Notes under the pieces: model-generated
What the model was told of the DNA's origin: nothing
What the model saw: the letters and a program-made list of their open reading frames with translations, nothing else
Database searches by the model: none
NCBI GenBank assembly: GCA_964519015.1
Contig: CAZFHZ010000094.1
Coordinates: 1-12,629, forward strand
Source of the DNA: CAZFHZ01 sp964519015
GTDB lineage: Bacteria; Blakebacterota; Blakebacteria; Blakebacterales; CAYUVJ01
DNA length: 12,629 bases
Direction: 5' to 3'
Program-made: the position numbers and the translations under genes
Shown: piece by piece, positions 5,633 through 12,629 of the stretch
How the letters are laid out: each line of letters opens with the position of its first letter
How positions within the stretch are numbered: the first letter of the stretch is position 1

Positions 5633-6968
5633 CCGGCCAGCAGAGGGTGAAGACATTCTCCCCATCCCGGTGCTGGTAGTCCAGCCGGCCGGAGTGGAGA
5701 TGGGCGATCCAGTGGACGATCGAGAGTCCCAGTCTCTCTCCGGCCGGTCCCTCCTCCTCCCCCGCCCCTTCGATCGGCTCTCCTCCACTGGATACGGCGA
5801 GGCAGGCCCTCTCGCCCTCCCGGTAGGCCGAGACCGTGATCTCCACCTCCGGTCGACCGTGCCGCAGGGCGTTCTCGAGCAGCTCCAGGAGCACTTCCTG
5901 CAGCAGCTGGGGATTGCCCTGGGCGGTGACCGGTTCGATCCGACCCAGGCGGAGCCCCCGGCCTTCCTCGCGGGCCCGCCCGTTCATCAGTTCGGCACAT
6001 TCGAGGGCCAGCCCGTCCAGTTCCACCTCGGCATCCACCGGCGGAGGACCGGTGACCTGGGCTTCGGCCAGCAGCAGCAGGTCCTTGACCCGGTAGGCCA
6101 TCTGCTCCGCCGCCTGCCCGATCCGGCGCAGCGCCAGCCGGTACTCCTCCCCTTCCCGCGGTCGTCCGAGACCCAATGAACTCTCCCCCCGCACGATGGT
6201 CAGGGGGGTACGGATCTGATGGGCGACCTCGGAGAGGAACCGGCGATTCGATTCCTGGGCCGCCTGGAGCCGGCCGAGCAGCCCGTTGAATCGGGCGGAG
6301 AGCTCGTCCAGTTCGTCGGCCGGGGAGCCGACCGGGAGCCGCCGGTCGAGGGCACCCGGGTCGATACCGTCGATCGCCCGGGTGATCGCACGCAGGGGCA
6401 CCAGCGCCCGCCGGCTGAACAGGTAGCCCGCCCCGAGCGAGAAGAACAGCATCAACGGCAGGCTGGCCAGTAACCAGGTCGCCAGCATCCTTCCCTCCTG
6501 CTCCAGCGGCTGCCGGGAGGCTCCGGCGACGACCAGGAAGTCGTCCGCCCGGGGGGGGGCCGCCAGGACGTAGCGCACATCGGCGGTGCGGTCGTCGGTG
6601 ACCGTACCGGCACGAGGCCGTCCCATGCCGCCGGCGGTCCAGTCGGGCGGTCCGCCGGCCGGGGAGATCCCTCCCCGGGCGAGTTCCCGTCCCCGGCCGT
6701 CCAGCACCAGGTAAGTGAGATCGCTGCGGGGCCACTCCCCCAGGACCTCGGAGGCCAGCTCCGCGAGTTTGTCCCGGGCGCTCTCACTGGCTTCCAGATC
6801 GACCGCCGTGGCCAGCTCGACGGCCGCCCGGGTCAGGTCGGCCGTGAAGCGGATGTCGGCTCGCTGCCGCAGGAAGAGATAAAGCGCGCTGTCGAGCAGG
6901 GTCAGCCCGATCAGCAGCGCCGTCCCGTACCAGATGGCCAGGCGGATGCGCAGGCGGCTCACCGGCAT
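5610..6968 (-). CDS. Sensor histidine kinase with HAMP domain and degenerate ATP lid
   Basis: A 452-residue inner-membrane sensor kinase. TM1 is at about 10-33, a periplasmic sensor region of about 128 residues at 34-161, TM2 at about 162-184, HAMP at about 185-238 (PLRAITRAIDGIDPGALDRRLP, DELDELSARFN), and the dimerisation/phosphotransfer helix at about 240-305 with FLSEVAHQIRTPLT (phospho-accepting His 250, the Q variant of HExRTPL). The ATPase domain has N-box LLELLENALRHG (Asn 366). The G1 box, usually D-x-G-x-G, reads SSGGEPI at 393-399 without the Asp. Only 10 residues separate it from the G2 box GERLGLSIV (410-418), so the F box and most of the ATP lid are missing. Kinase activity may be weak. 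The gene follows the response regulator by 1 base (TGA-G-ATG), so the two are almost certainly co-translated partners. Confidence 0.92.
   Translation of the reverse strand: MPVSRLRIRLAIWYGTALLIGLTLLDSALYLFLRQRADIRFTADLTRAAVELATAVDLEASESARDKLAELASEVLGEWPRSDLTYLVLDGRGRELARGGISPAGGPPDWTAGGMGRPRAGTVTDDRTADVRYVLAAPPRADDFLVVAGASRQPLEQEGRMLATWLLASLPLMLFFSLGAGYLFSRRALVPLRAITRAIDGIDPGALDRRLPVGSPADELDELSARFNGLLGRLQAAQESNRRFLSEVAHQIRTPLTIVRGESSLGLGRPREGEEYRLALRRIGQAAEQMAYRVKDLLLLAEAQVTGPPPVDAEVELDGLALECAELMNGRAREEGRGLRLGRIEPVTAQGNPQLLQEVLLELLENALRHGRPEVEITVSAYREGERACLAVSSGGEPIEGAGEEEGPAGERLGLSIVHWIAHLHSGRLDYQHRDGENVFTLCWPVTSRARS
6551..6559 (-). repeat. Nine-base homopolymer in the kinase sensor region
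   Basis: Nine consecutive G on the plus strand (C on the coding strand) encode Ala-Pro-Pro-Arg at about residues 137-140. Slippage here would truncate the kinase before TM2. Other 6-8 base C or G runs occur through the window, so it is probably compositional. Confidence 0.4.
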
Positions 6969-6969
6969 C

Positions 6970-7647
6970 TCACGGCTCCCTCTCCGAGGCGGTGTAGCCC
7001 ACCCCCCGGACGGTGTGGATGAGGGGACGGCGACCGGGCCGGTCGATCTTGCGTCGCAACCGCCCGACCAGCACGTCCACGACGTTGGCGACCGGCTCGA
7101 AGTTGTCGTCCCAGACGTGCTCGATGATCTGCCCCCGGTCGAAGACCCGGCCGGCGTGCCGGAGGAGGAACTCCAGGAGGGCGAACTCCCGGGCGGTCAG
7201 GTGGATCACCTCCCGGGCGCGCTTCACCGTGCGGGTGGCCGGATCGAGCTCGAGATCGTCCAGACGGAGACTGGGGCCGGGGACGACCGTCTTCCGGCGG
7301 GCCAGCGCCCGCAACCGGGCCATCAGTTCGGGAACGGCGAACGGCTTGGCCAGATAGTCGTCGGCTCCGGCGTCCAGGCCTTCCACCCGGTCGCTCAAAC
7401 CTCCCCGGGCGGTCAGCACCAGGAGGGGGGCGTTCCCCCCCTGCCGGCGGTAGCGGCGGCAGACCTCCAGGCCGTCGATACCGGGGAGCCGCAGGTCGAG
7501 GATGACCAGGTCGTAGGGGGTGACGGCGAGCGCTTCCAGCGCCTCCTCCCCACGAGCGACGGTATCCGCCGCCCAGGCGGCCTCACGGACCGCCCGCGCG
7601 ACCAGGTCGGCGACTCCGGAGTCGTCTTCTACAATCAACACCCGCAT
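6970..7647 (-). CDS. OmpR/PhoB-family response regulator
   Basis: A 225-residue DNA-binding response regulator. The receiver domain spans residues 1-~115: acidic pocket Asp8 and Asp9 (VEDD), phospho-acceptor Asp51 (VILDLRLPGIDG), Thr79 (LVLTAR) and Lys101 (LAKPF), all expected residues present. The C-terminal winged helix (about 130-225) has REVIHLTAREFALLEFLLRH, the recognition-helix region VANVVDVLVGRLRRKID and the closing IHTVRGVGYT. It is complete and canonical, unlike its partner kinase. The start ATG 7647 begins directly with MRVLIVEDD; its ribosome binding site is weak (AGG about 8 bases upstream). The gene begins 70 bases after the M14 peptidase stop. The GTCAT direct repeat at 7669-7684 suggests autoregulation. 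Stop TGA and kinase ATG are separated by one base. Confidence 0.96.
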   Translation of the reverse strand: MRVLIVEDDSGVADLVARAVREAAWAADTVARGEEALEALAVTPYDLVILDLRLPGIDGLEVCRRYRRQGGNAPLLVLTARGGLSDRVEGLDAGADDYLAKPFAVPELMARLRALARRKTVVPGPSLRLDDLELDPATRTVKRAREVIHLTAREFALLEFLLRHAGRVFDRGQIIEHVWDDNFEPVANVVDVLVGRLRRKIDRPGRRPLIHTVRGVGYTASEREP

Positions 7648-7668
7648 GCCGGGAACCTATCGCTCCAC

Positions 7669-7684
7669 ATGACAGGAGAATGAC
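7669..7684 (-). promoter_or_regulatory. Candidate autoregulatory response-regulator box (GTCAT direct repeat)
   Basis: Minus strand reads GTCATTCTCCTGTCAT: two GTCAT half-sites 11 bases apart, ending 21 bases before the regulator's ATG. It is nearly identical (14 of 16) to 4866-4881. Its closeness to the start codon suggests repression or a promoter-overlapping site rather than classical activation. The regulator that binds it has not been shown; the neighbouring OmpR-type protein is the obvious candidate. Confidence 0.5.
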
Positions 7685-7694
7685 GGGGCGGCGG

Positions 7695-7708
7695 GGTGGC
7701 GATCCACC
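7695..7708. repeat. Short inverted repeat between peptidase and regulator genes
   Basis: GGTGG-CGAT-CCACC, a 5-base-pair perfect stem with a 4-base loop, just after the M14 stop. It has no following T-run, so it is a poor terminator; it could slow readthrough or mean nothing. Confidence 0.3.
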
Positions 7709-7717
7709 TGTCCGTCC

Positions 7718-10375
7718 CTAGCGGTCGGAGGGGACTGCGGCCGCCAGGGAGCCGTGGAAGAGCGCGGCATTGAAGAGGACGCGGAAGGTCCCGAAGGGCT
7801 GGCCGCGCCATTGTGGTTGGAAACCGAACAGCACCACGTGCCCCGCCCCACACCGCACATCCAGCGCCGCCGCCCGACCGTGCAGGTGCTCCTCCCCGAG
7901 CAGGAATCCGGAGAGGAGCGGGGAGCCGGCCTCCGGGTAACGGGCCAGCACACATCCCTCGAAGCCCTCGGTCGTCTCGAAGACCGGACTGCCGCCGAAG
8001 AAGATGGCCCCCTCGGCGGGCATGCCGGCGGTGACCGGATGGTCGGTGGCAAAGGAGGTCGCCAGGATGGAGCCGCTGATGGAGAACTCCGACCTCGAGA
8101 GCCGCGCTACGGCGTCGCGGACGGGCAACCGGAGCGCGTCGATCGCGAACCCGCAACTGGCGTTCCAGCAGACCAGGGTTCCCCCCGCCCGGACGAAGGC
8201 CTCCAGCGCCCGGTCCCCCTCCTCGCCGATCCCCCCCGCATAACGGGCCGGGACCGTCCCGGCCTGGAATCCCCGCCGGATGGTCCGGGCGCTGTAGTCG
8301 GCCAGCAGGATCACGTCGCAGCGCTCACGCAGCCCGGCAGCCAGGATGTCGTCGGGCCGCAGGGAAAGGAAGTCGAAGCCGTACTGCTCGAGCAGCCAGC
8401 GGGTCCACCCTTCGTCCATGCTGGCGGGCCAGGGGCGGAAGAGCCCGATCCGCGGCCGGGGAAGCCCGGTCCCGGACGGCCGGACCCGCTCCGCCTGCAG
8501 GTGCAGGGAGGCGACCATCTCCCGGAGCGTCGTCTCCTTCAGACCGGTCAGAAGGTAGCGTCCCCGCTCGTAACTCACCCTCCCCCCCTCCTCCCAGGCC
8601 CGGTTGACCGCGCGGAAGGCGTTGTTCTGGGCGGGGTCCACGGCCAGCGCGGCCCCGCTGCCGGTGACCCTCCCCTCGGGAGGGAGGATCCCGGCGGCCA
8701 CCGGGTCGGTGTCGAAACCCACCCCCGGCACGCTGTCGAAGGGAGCCGGATCGGGGTAGGCGGCCCCGCTCCGGTCCGCCGCCCGCCAGTCGGCGACCGG
8801 CCCCGAGACGGGGGCCAGCGCGGCCCGGAGCTCGTCGGAGAGCGGTTCCCGCGCCTCCACCACCCGCAGGTCGAAGAGGTAGGGGAGCGTCCACCCCGAC
8901 ACATCGTAGGGCCGGGCGGGTTCCCCTCCCGGACCCTCCCGGAGGTCGGGATAGTGCTGCACCTCCAGCAGGGTGCGGGCCAGGGGTGCGTAGGACTGGT
9001 CCATCGGGACCACCCAGCTGCCGGCCGGGCAGGCGATCCCGTGGAGGGTGACCGGACGGATCAACCGCCGGACCTCCACTCCGTTGAAGGCCAGCCGGCG
9101 CAGCAGTTCGACGGCCGCCACCGGGTCGCGTTGGTCGGGGGGGAAGAAGTAGGCGTAGGGGGGCTCGGCGGCGTAGCGGCGGATGGCATCACGCCCCGCC
9201 TGGTAACGGTTGTAGAGCAGCTGCTCCCGGTAGGTGGCCGCGTAGTCGAGCACGGCGGTCGAAGCGGTGACCATGTAGGCGACCGCATCCCCCAGCCGCC
9301 ACCATCCCCCCGGCCAGGGACTGGCGTAGAGGCTCTCCGGGCGCAGCTCGCGCCGGTCGGCCGGGAAGTCGCCGAGCGTGTAGTAGCGGGGGGTGGCGTA
9401 GGAGTAGAGGGCCGTCTCGGTCCAGAAGGCGATGCTGTTCTGGAGCATGGGCAGGTAGTCGATGTAGCCGGGGTACCAGGCGTCGAAGCTGCTGTAGTGG
9501 GTCGCCCCCACCTGACCGCGCTCTTCCAGCGCCTGGGCCATGTGCATCCCGATGGTGTTGGCCGTCCGGGTCATCAGGGGGTGGACCCGCTCTCCGATCG
9601 GGTCCTTGAACGGAGGGAGCCAGATGCGGGTCGGGAAGGGGGCGGTCTGGTGGTGGACGTAGCGGATCTGCGGTTCCCATTCCCGCCAGGTGCGCTCGAT
9701 CACCCGCGACTCGATCATGTCGAGCATGTAGGCGTCCCGGTTGTTGTCGTGCCCGACGTACTTCTGGTAGAGCCAGGGGAGCGCGGCCGTCTCATAGGGC
9801 GTGCCCAGGTTGGCCCGGTACCACTCCGCCACGATGGTCTGGCCGTCCGGGTTCGCGGTCGGCCAGAGCATGAAGATGACCTCGGCCATGATGTGTTCGA
9901 TCCGCTCATCCCCGGTGCCCGAGAGCAGTTCCCAGGCGAGCTGGATGGTGTGCTGCGAGGCGGCCACCTCGGAGGCGTGGACCGCGCCGTCGATGTGCAC
10001 GATCGCCCGCCCCTCCCGGGCCAGTTCGCGGGCCTGCACATCGGTCAGCCCCTCGGGGTGGGCCAGCCGGCGCGAGATCTCCCGGTAGTGTTCGAGATGC
10101 GCGAGGTTCTCGGCGGAGGAGATCACAGCCAGGTAGAAGGGCCGGTCCTCCGAGGTCCGGCCGACCTCGAGCAGCCGGATCCGGTCGCTGGCGGCGGCCA
10201 AGGCCTGGAAGTAGCGAATCGATTCCTCGTAGGTGGCCAGGTGGAAATCCGCCCCGACCGGGTAGCCGAGCACCGACTCGGGGGTCGGTACCGTCTGGGC
10301 CCGCAGGGGCGCCCCGGAGAGAGAGAGGAAGAGGAGGCCGAAGCCGAAGGCCAAAAGGAGCGTAGAGCGTCTCAT
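7718..10375 (-). CDS. Secreted M14 zinc carboxypeptidase-like protein with amidotransferase-like C-terminal domain
   Basis: An 885-residue exported protein with signal peptide MRRSTLLLAFGFGLLFLSLS (cleavage near LRA at 26). The catalytic M14 domain (about 35-400) keeps the expected residues: zinc ligands His133 and Glu136 (VHASE), NPDG at 175-178, the substrate-binding NNRD at 211-214, a zinc-ligand His at 241 or 242 (YVHHQTAPFPTRIWLPPF), and the general-base Glu320 in WTETALYSY. The last 245 residues (from about 641) resemble a class I amidotransferase/ThuA-like fold (RIGLFRPW, FDFLSLRPDD, DVILLADYS, GGTLVCWNAS) without an obvious catalytic triad. The combination recurs in large M14 proteins of Acidobacteriota and Gemmatimonadota. 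It probably trims peptides or modified peptide ends in the periplasm or outside; the substrate is unknown. ATG 10375 is chosen because it begins the signal peptide and follows GGGGA; GTG 10429 and ATG 10426 would add an unlikely hydrophilic extension. It lies 99 bases after the permease stop. Confidence 0.9.
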   Translation of the reverse strand: MRRSTLLLAFGFGLLFLSLSGAPLRAQTVPTPESVLGYPVGADFHLATYEESIRYFQALAAASDRIRLLEVGRTSEDRPFYLAVISSAENLAHLEHYREISRRLAHPEGLTDVQARELAREGRAIVHIDGAVHASEVAASQHTIQLAWELLSGTGDERIEHIMAEVIFMLWPTANPDGQTIVAEWYRANLGTPYETAALPWLYQKYVGHDNNRDAYMLDMIESRVIERTWREWEPQIRYVHHQTAPFPTRIWLPPFKDPIGERVHPLMTRTANTIGMHMAQALEERGQVGATHYSSFDAWYPGYIDYLPMLQNSIAFWTETALYSYATPRYYTLGDFPADRRELRPESLYASPWPGGWWRLGDAVAYMVTASTAVLDYAATYREQLLYNRYQAGRDAIRRYAAEPPYAYFFPPDQRDPVAAVELLRRLAFNGVEVRRLIRPVTLHGIACPAGSWVVPMDQSYAPLARTLLEVQHYPDLREGPGGEPARPYDVSGWTLPYLFDLRVVEAREPLSDELRAALAPVSGPVADWRAADRSGAAYPDPAPFDSVPGVGFDTDPVAAGILPPEGRVTGSGAALAVDPAQNNAFRAVNRAWEEGGRVSYERGRYLLTGLKETTLREMVASLHLQAERVRPSGTGLPRPRIGLFRPWPASMDEGWTRWLLEQYGFDFLSLRPDDILAAGLRERCDVILLADYSARTIRRGFQAGTVPARYAGGIGEEGDRALEAFVRAGGTLVCWNASCGFAIDALRLPVRDAVARLSRSEFSISGSILATSFATDHPVTAGMPAEGAIFFGGSPVFETTEGFEGCVLARYPEAGSPLLSGFLLGEEHLHGRAAALDVRCGAGHVVLFGFQPQWRGQPFGTFRVLFNAALFHGSLAAAVPSDR

Positions 10376-10474
10376 GGATCCCCGGTGCGCGAAGGGTGTC
10401 GGGCGTACCGGGGTCGATGATGGCATCACCGGCCGGATCTGTACATCACGACTTTCCGTCCCGGTCCCGGCTCC

Positions 10475-12628
10475 TCACTCGTAACGCAGCGCGTCGACCG
10501 GGTCGAGCGAAGCGGCCCGCAGGGCCGGTCCCCAGGCGGCCGTCACCGAGACGGCCATCATCAGGAGTGCGATCCCGCCGAAGGTCAGCGGGTCGCTCGG
10601 ATCGATCCCGTAGAGCAGACTCCCGAGCAGGCGGGTGACCAGCAGGGAGAGGACCAGACCGATGGCCAGCCCGGTCCCGGCGATGCGCACCCCGTCGAAT
10701 ACCACGTCCCGCAGGACCCGCCCCCGATAGGCGCCCAGCGCGATCCGGATCCCCATTTCGCGAGTCCGGCGCGCCACATCGAAGGCGATCATCCCGTAGA
10801 GCCCGACCAGGCCGAGCCCCAGGGCGAGCAGCCCGAGACTCCCGATCAGCCACGCCAGCAGGCGGGGGACGAAGGTCATGATCTCCAGGTGCCGGGCGAT
10901 GGTCTTGTACTCGAATATCGGCATGCCGGGATCGATCATCCGGACGGTCTCCCGGAACCCCTGCTCGTAGCGGGCCGGGTCGCCCGTGGTGGCCACCACC
11001 AGGCTCAGGGTCACCCCCGTCTCGCTGGGGATCGCCCGCCACGGCACATAGAGGAAACTCCGGGACGGCTCACCCAGGGTGCGGTACTTCCCGTCGGCGG
11101 CCACCCCGACCACCTCCCACTCCCGGTCAGGGTAGGAACGGATGGTGAGCCGCTTCCCGAGCGGTTCCTCGCCCGGCCAGAGACGCTCGGCCAGGGTCTG
11201 GTTGACGATGGCGGCCCCGATCCCCTCCCGGCCGTCCTCGGCCCGGAACTCCCGTCCGCGCAGGAGCGGGATCCCCATGGTCGCCAGGTACCCCTCGCCG
11301 ATGCTGGCTACGTCGGTCGGGAGAGCAGCGGGTTCGGGCGTCTCGGTGCTCGGGGGGAGACCCACGGATGATATGTGGACCCCCGGGCCGAGCGGCAGGG
11401 CGCTGATACAGGCGGCCGAGGTCACCCCGGGTTGTGCTTCGATCCGCGACTTCAGTTCGTCGAAGAAATACTCGGTCTGCTCGCGGCTGTAGCGCCGCAC
11501 CCCGGTGTTGAAGACCGCTACGAAGCCCCGGCGCAACTCGAAGCCCGGATCGACCCGGTGGAAGTTGAGCAGGCTGCGCACGAACAGTCCGCTGGCGATG
11601 AGCAGGACCGTGGACACGGCCACCTGGGCGGTCACCAGCAGCCCGCGCAGACGGAGACGCCGTCCCCAGAGGTTCGGTCGCGTCTCGTTCTTGAGCACGG
11701 AGAGCAGGTCGGGGCGCGAGGCTTTGAGGGCGGGGAGGAGTCCGAAGAAGAGTCCGGTGGCCACCGTGAGCAGCAGCGTGTAGCCGAGCACGCCGCCGTC
11801 CAGCCGCAGATCGAGGGTGAGGGGGATCGGGAAAGGAGGCTGCAGGTTGACGACCAGGTTCATGAGCAGGGCGGCAACCGCCACCGCCGGCACCCCGCCG
11901 AGCAGGGCGAGGAAGACGCTCTCGGTGAGCAGTTGCCGGACCAGCCGGCCGCGGCCGCTGCCCAGCGCCATGCGCACTGCGATCTCGCGCTGGCGCACGG
12001 TGGCCCGGGCCAGCAGCATGCCGGCCAGGTTGGTGCAGGCCACCAGCAGCGCCAGCCCCACCATACCCAGCAGCAGGAGGCCGACCATCCGGACGGGCTG
12101 GTCGAACATGGCGTGGATGCCGATGTCGCGGACCGGCAGCACGCTCAGCCGCCACTCCCCCGGATGGACTTCGCGGATCCGCTCCCCGGCAGCCAGTACC
12201 GCCGCCCGGGCGGCGGCCAGGCCGACGCCCGGACGGAGCCGTCCCTTGACGCTGAAGAGGAATTGGGCCTTTCGGTTTTCGATCGAGGCGATCCCTCCGC
12301 CGACCATCGGGTCGTGGCCCAGGCAGACCCAGTATTCAGCCTTCATGGGGAGCAGGCCGGGGAAGTCACGGGGAGCGATGCCGACCACGGTGTAGTCCAC
12401 CCCGCTGATCCGGACGGTGCGGCCGAGCACGCCCGGGTCGGCGCCGAAGCGGCGCCTCCAGCCCCGGTCGGAGAGCACGATGACCGGCGGGGCCTCCGGC
12501 CGGTCGTCCTGGTCAGTCAGGAGCAGACGCCCCAGTTGCGGCCGGACTCCGAGCATCTCGAAGTACGCGTCGCTGACCGCCTCGCCGTAGATGTACTCAC
12601 TGCCGCTTTTGTCCTCGAGGATCCCGAT
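10475..12628 (-). CDS. ADOP-type duplicated orphan ABC permease (MacB/FtsX-like), N-terminus missing
   Basis: The frame is open to the right edge (the codon before MLGVRPQLGR continues as EDKSGSEYIYGEAVSDAYFE), so 717 codons are visible and perhaps 100-160 residues lie outside. It contains two copies of the MacB-type module. First comes the remnant of periplasmic domain 1 (LGVRPQLGR, PVIVLSDRGWRRRFGADPGVLGRTVRI, YTVVGIAP), then FtsX domain 1 (about 175-310, with RQREIAVRMALGSGRGRLVRQLL and LFFGLLPALKASRPD). A second periplasmic domain (about 355-570, with RGREFR, AIVNQTLAERLWPGEEPLGKRL, WEVVGVAADGKYRTLGEP) precedes FtsX domain 2 with RRTREMGIRIALGAYRGRVLRDVV and the closing RAASLDPVDALRYE. 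In the ADOP family no dedicated ATPase is encoded beside the permease. Members are thought to work as MacB-like mechanotransducing or export permeases; the substrate is unknown. It is followed by the M14 peptidase, suggesting a shared operon. Confidence 0.93.
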   Translation of the reverse strand: MGILEDKSGSEYIYGEAVSDAYFEMLGVRPQLGRLLLTDQDDRPEAPPVIVLSDRGWRRRFGADPGVLGRTVRISGVDYTVVGIAPRDFPGLLPMKAEYWVCLGHDPMVGGGIASIENRKAQFLFSVKGRLRPGVGLAAARAAVLAAGERIREVHPGEWRLSVLPVRDIGIHAMFDQPVRMVGLLLLGMVGLALLVACTNLAGMLLARATVRQREIAVRMALGSGRGRLVRQLLTESVFLALLGGVPAVAVAALLMNLVVNLQPPFPIPLTLDLRLDGGVLGYTLLLTVATGLFFGLLPALKASRPDLLSVLKNETRPNLWGRRLRLRGLLVTAQVAVSTVLLIASGLFVRSLLNFHRVDPGFELRRGFVAVFNTGVRRYSREQTEYFFDELKSRIEAQPGVTSAACISALPLGPGVHISSVGLPPSTETPEPAALPTDVASIGEGYLATMGIPLLRGREFRAEDGREGIGAAIVNQTLAERLWPGEEPLGKRLTIRSYPDREWEVVGVAADGKYRTLGEPSRSFLYVPWRAIPSETGVTLSLVVATTGDPARYEQGFRETVRMIDPGMPIFEYKTIARHLEIMTFVPRLLAWLIGSLGLLALGLGLVGLYGMIAFDVARRTREMGIRIALGAYRGRVLRDVVFDGVRIAGTGLAIGLVLSLLVTRLLGSLLYGIDPSDPLTFGGIALLMMAVSVTAAWGPALRAASLDPVDALRYE

Positions 12629-12629
12629 C

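Noticed and set aside
4874..5788. N-terminal extension of the DUF5916 protein to a 1040-residue frame
   Set aside because: The extension is antisense to the PepSY lipoprotein gene, and a good signal peptide begins near 4864-4873.
5533..6735. A 400-codon minus-strand frame across the kinase and PepSY region
   Set aside because: It is an Arg/Gly/Pro-rich shifted frame of the kinase gene without motifs.
7680..7721. A 13-codon plus-strand ORF (MTGRRGGDPPVRP) with AGGAG upstream
   Set aside because: The spacing to AGGAG is only one base, it is very short, and it converges into the peptidase stop; it matters only as an alternative reading of the GTCAT box.
7754..10420. An 888-codon open frame on the plus strand opposite the M14 peptidase gene
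   Set aside because: It has no recognisable domain, is Gly/Arg/Pro/Val-rich in the way of antisense GC-rich frames, and lies fully opposite a gene with clear catalytic motifs.
10416..10428. Inverted repeat TGATG-C-CATCA between permease and peptidase genes
   Set aside because: The arms are five bases with a one-base centre and no T-run; too short to call an operator or terminator.

Overview
The window is a GC-rich, densely packed piece of a Gram-negative bacterial chromosome. It holds nine genes, two of them cut by the window edges, and no gap longer than about 100 bases. An ADP-heptose/GT9-type glycosyltransferase, Sec signal peptides, a lipoprotein and two outer-membrane-barrel candidates point to a diderm cell. 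An ADOP-type duplicated orphan permease, a long M14 peptidase with an amidotransferase-like tail and a DUF5916-type protein together suggest Gemmatimonadota, Acidobacteriota or a related uncultured phylum. That placement is inference: the window has no rRNA, tRNA or other taxonomic marker, and I saw no mobile element, integrase or CRISPR array.

Layout: (1) 2-619, + strand: C-terminal part of a GT9 glycosyltransferase. (2) 633-4873, - strand: transcribed right to left, a DUF5916/CBM9-like envelope protein, a small outer-membrane barrel-like protein and a YncE-type beta-propeller, probably one operon. (3) 4955-5632, + strand: a lipoprotein with two PepSY-like units, divergent from the DUF5916 gene. 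(4) 7647-5610, - strand: an OmpR-family response regulator and a histidine kinase, 1 base apart; the kinase gene ends 23 bases inside the 3' end of the PepSY gene. (5) 12628-7718, - strand: an ADOP permease (N-terminus outside the window) followed by an M14 carboxypeptidase-like protein.

The most interesting reading is that regions 2, 3 and 4 form one envelope-sensing unit. An almost identical 16-base element made of two GTCAT half-sites 11 bases apart lies upstream of the response regulator (7669-7684) and in the divergent region between the PepSY and DUF5916 genes (4866-4881). Such spacing is typical of OmpR/PhoB-family operators. A second shared element of 19 bases (18 identical) links the divergent region (4877-4895) to the yncE-like start (1677-1695). 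The kinase has its phospho-accepting His and N-box Asn, but a degenerate G1 box and a very short ATP lid. It may therefore act mainly as a phosphatase or depend on a partner, for which the PepSY lipoprotein is the obvious candidate. These links come from sequence reading only and were not tested computationally.
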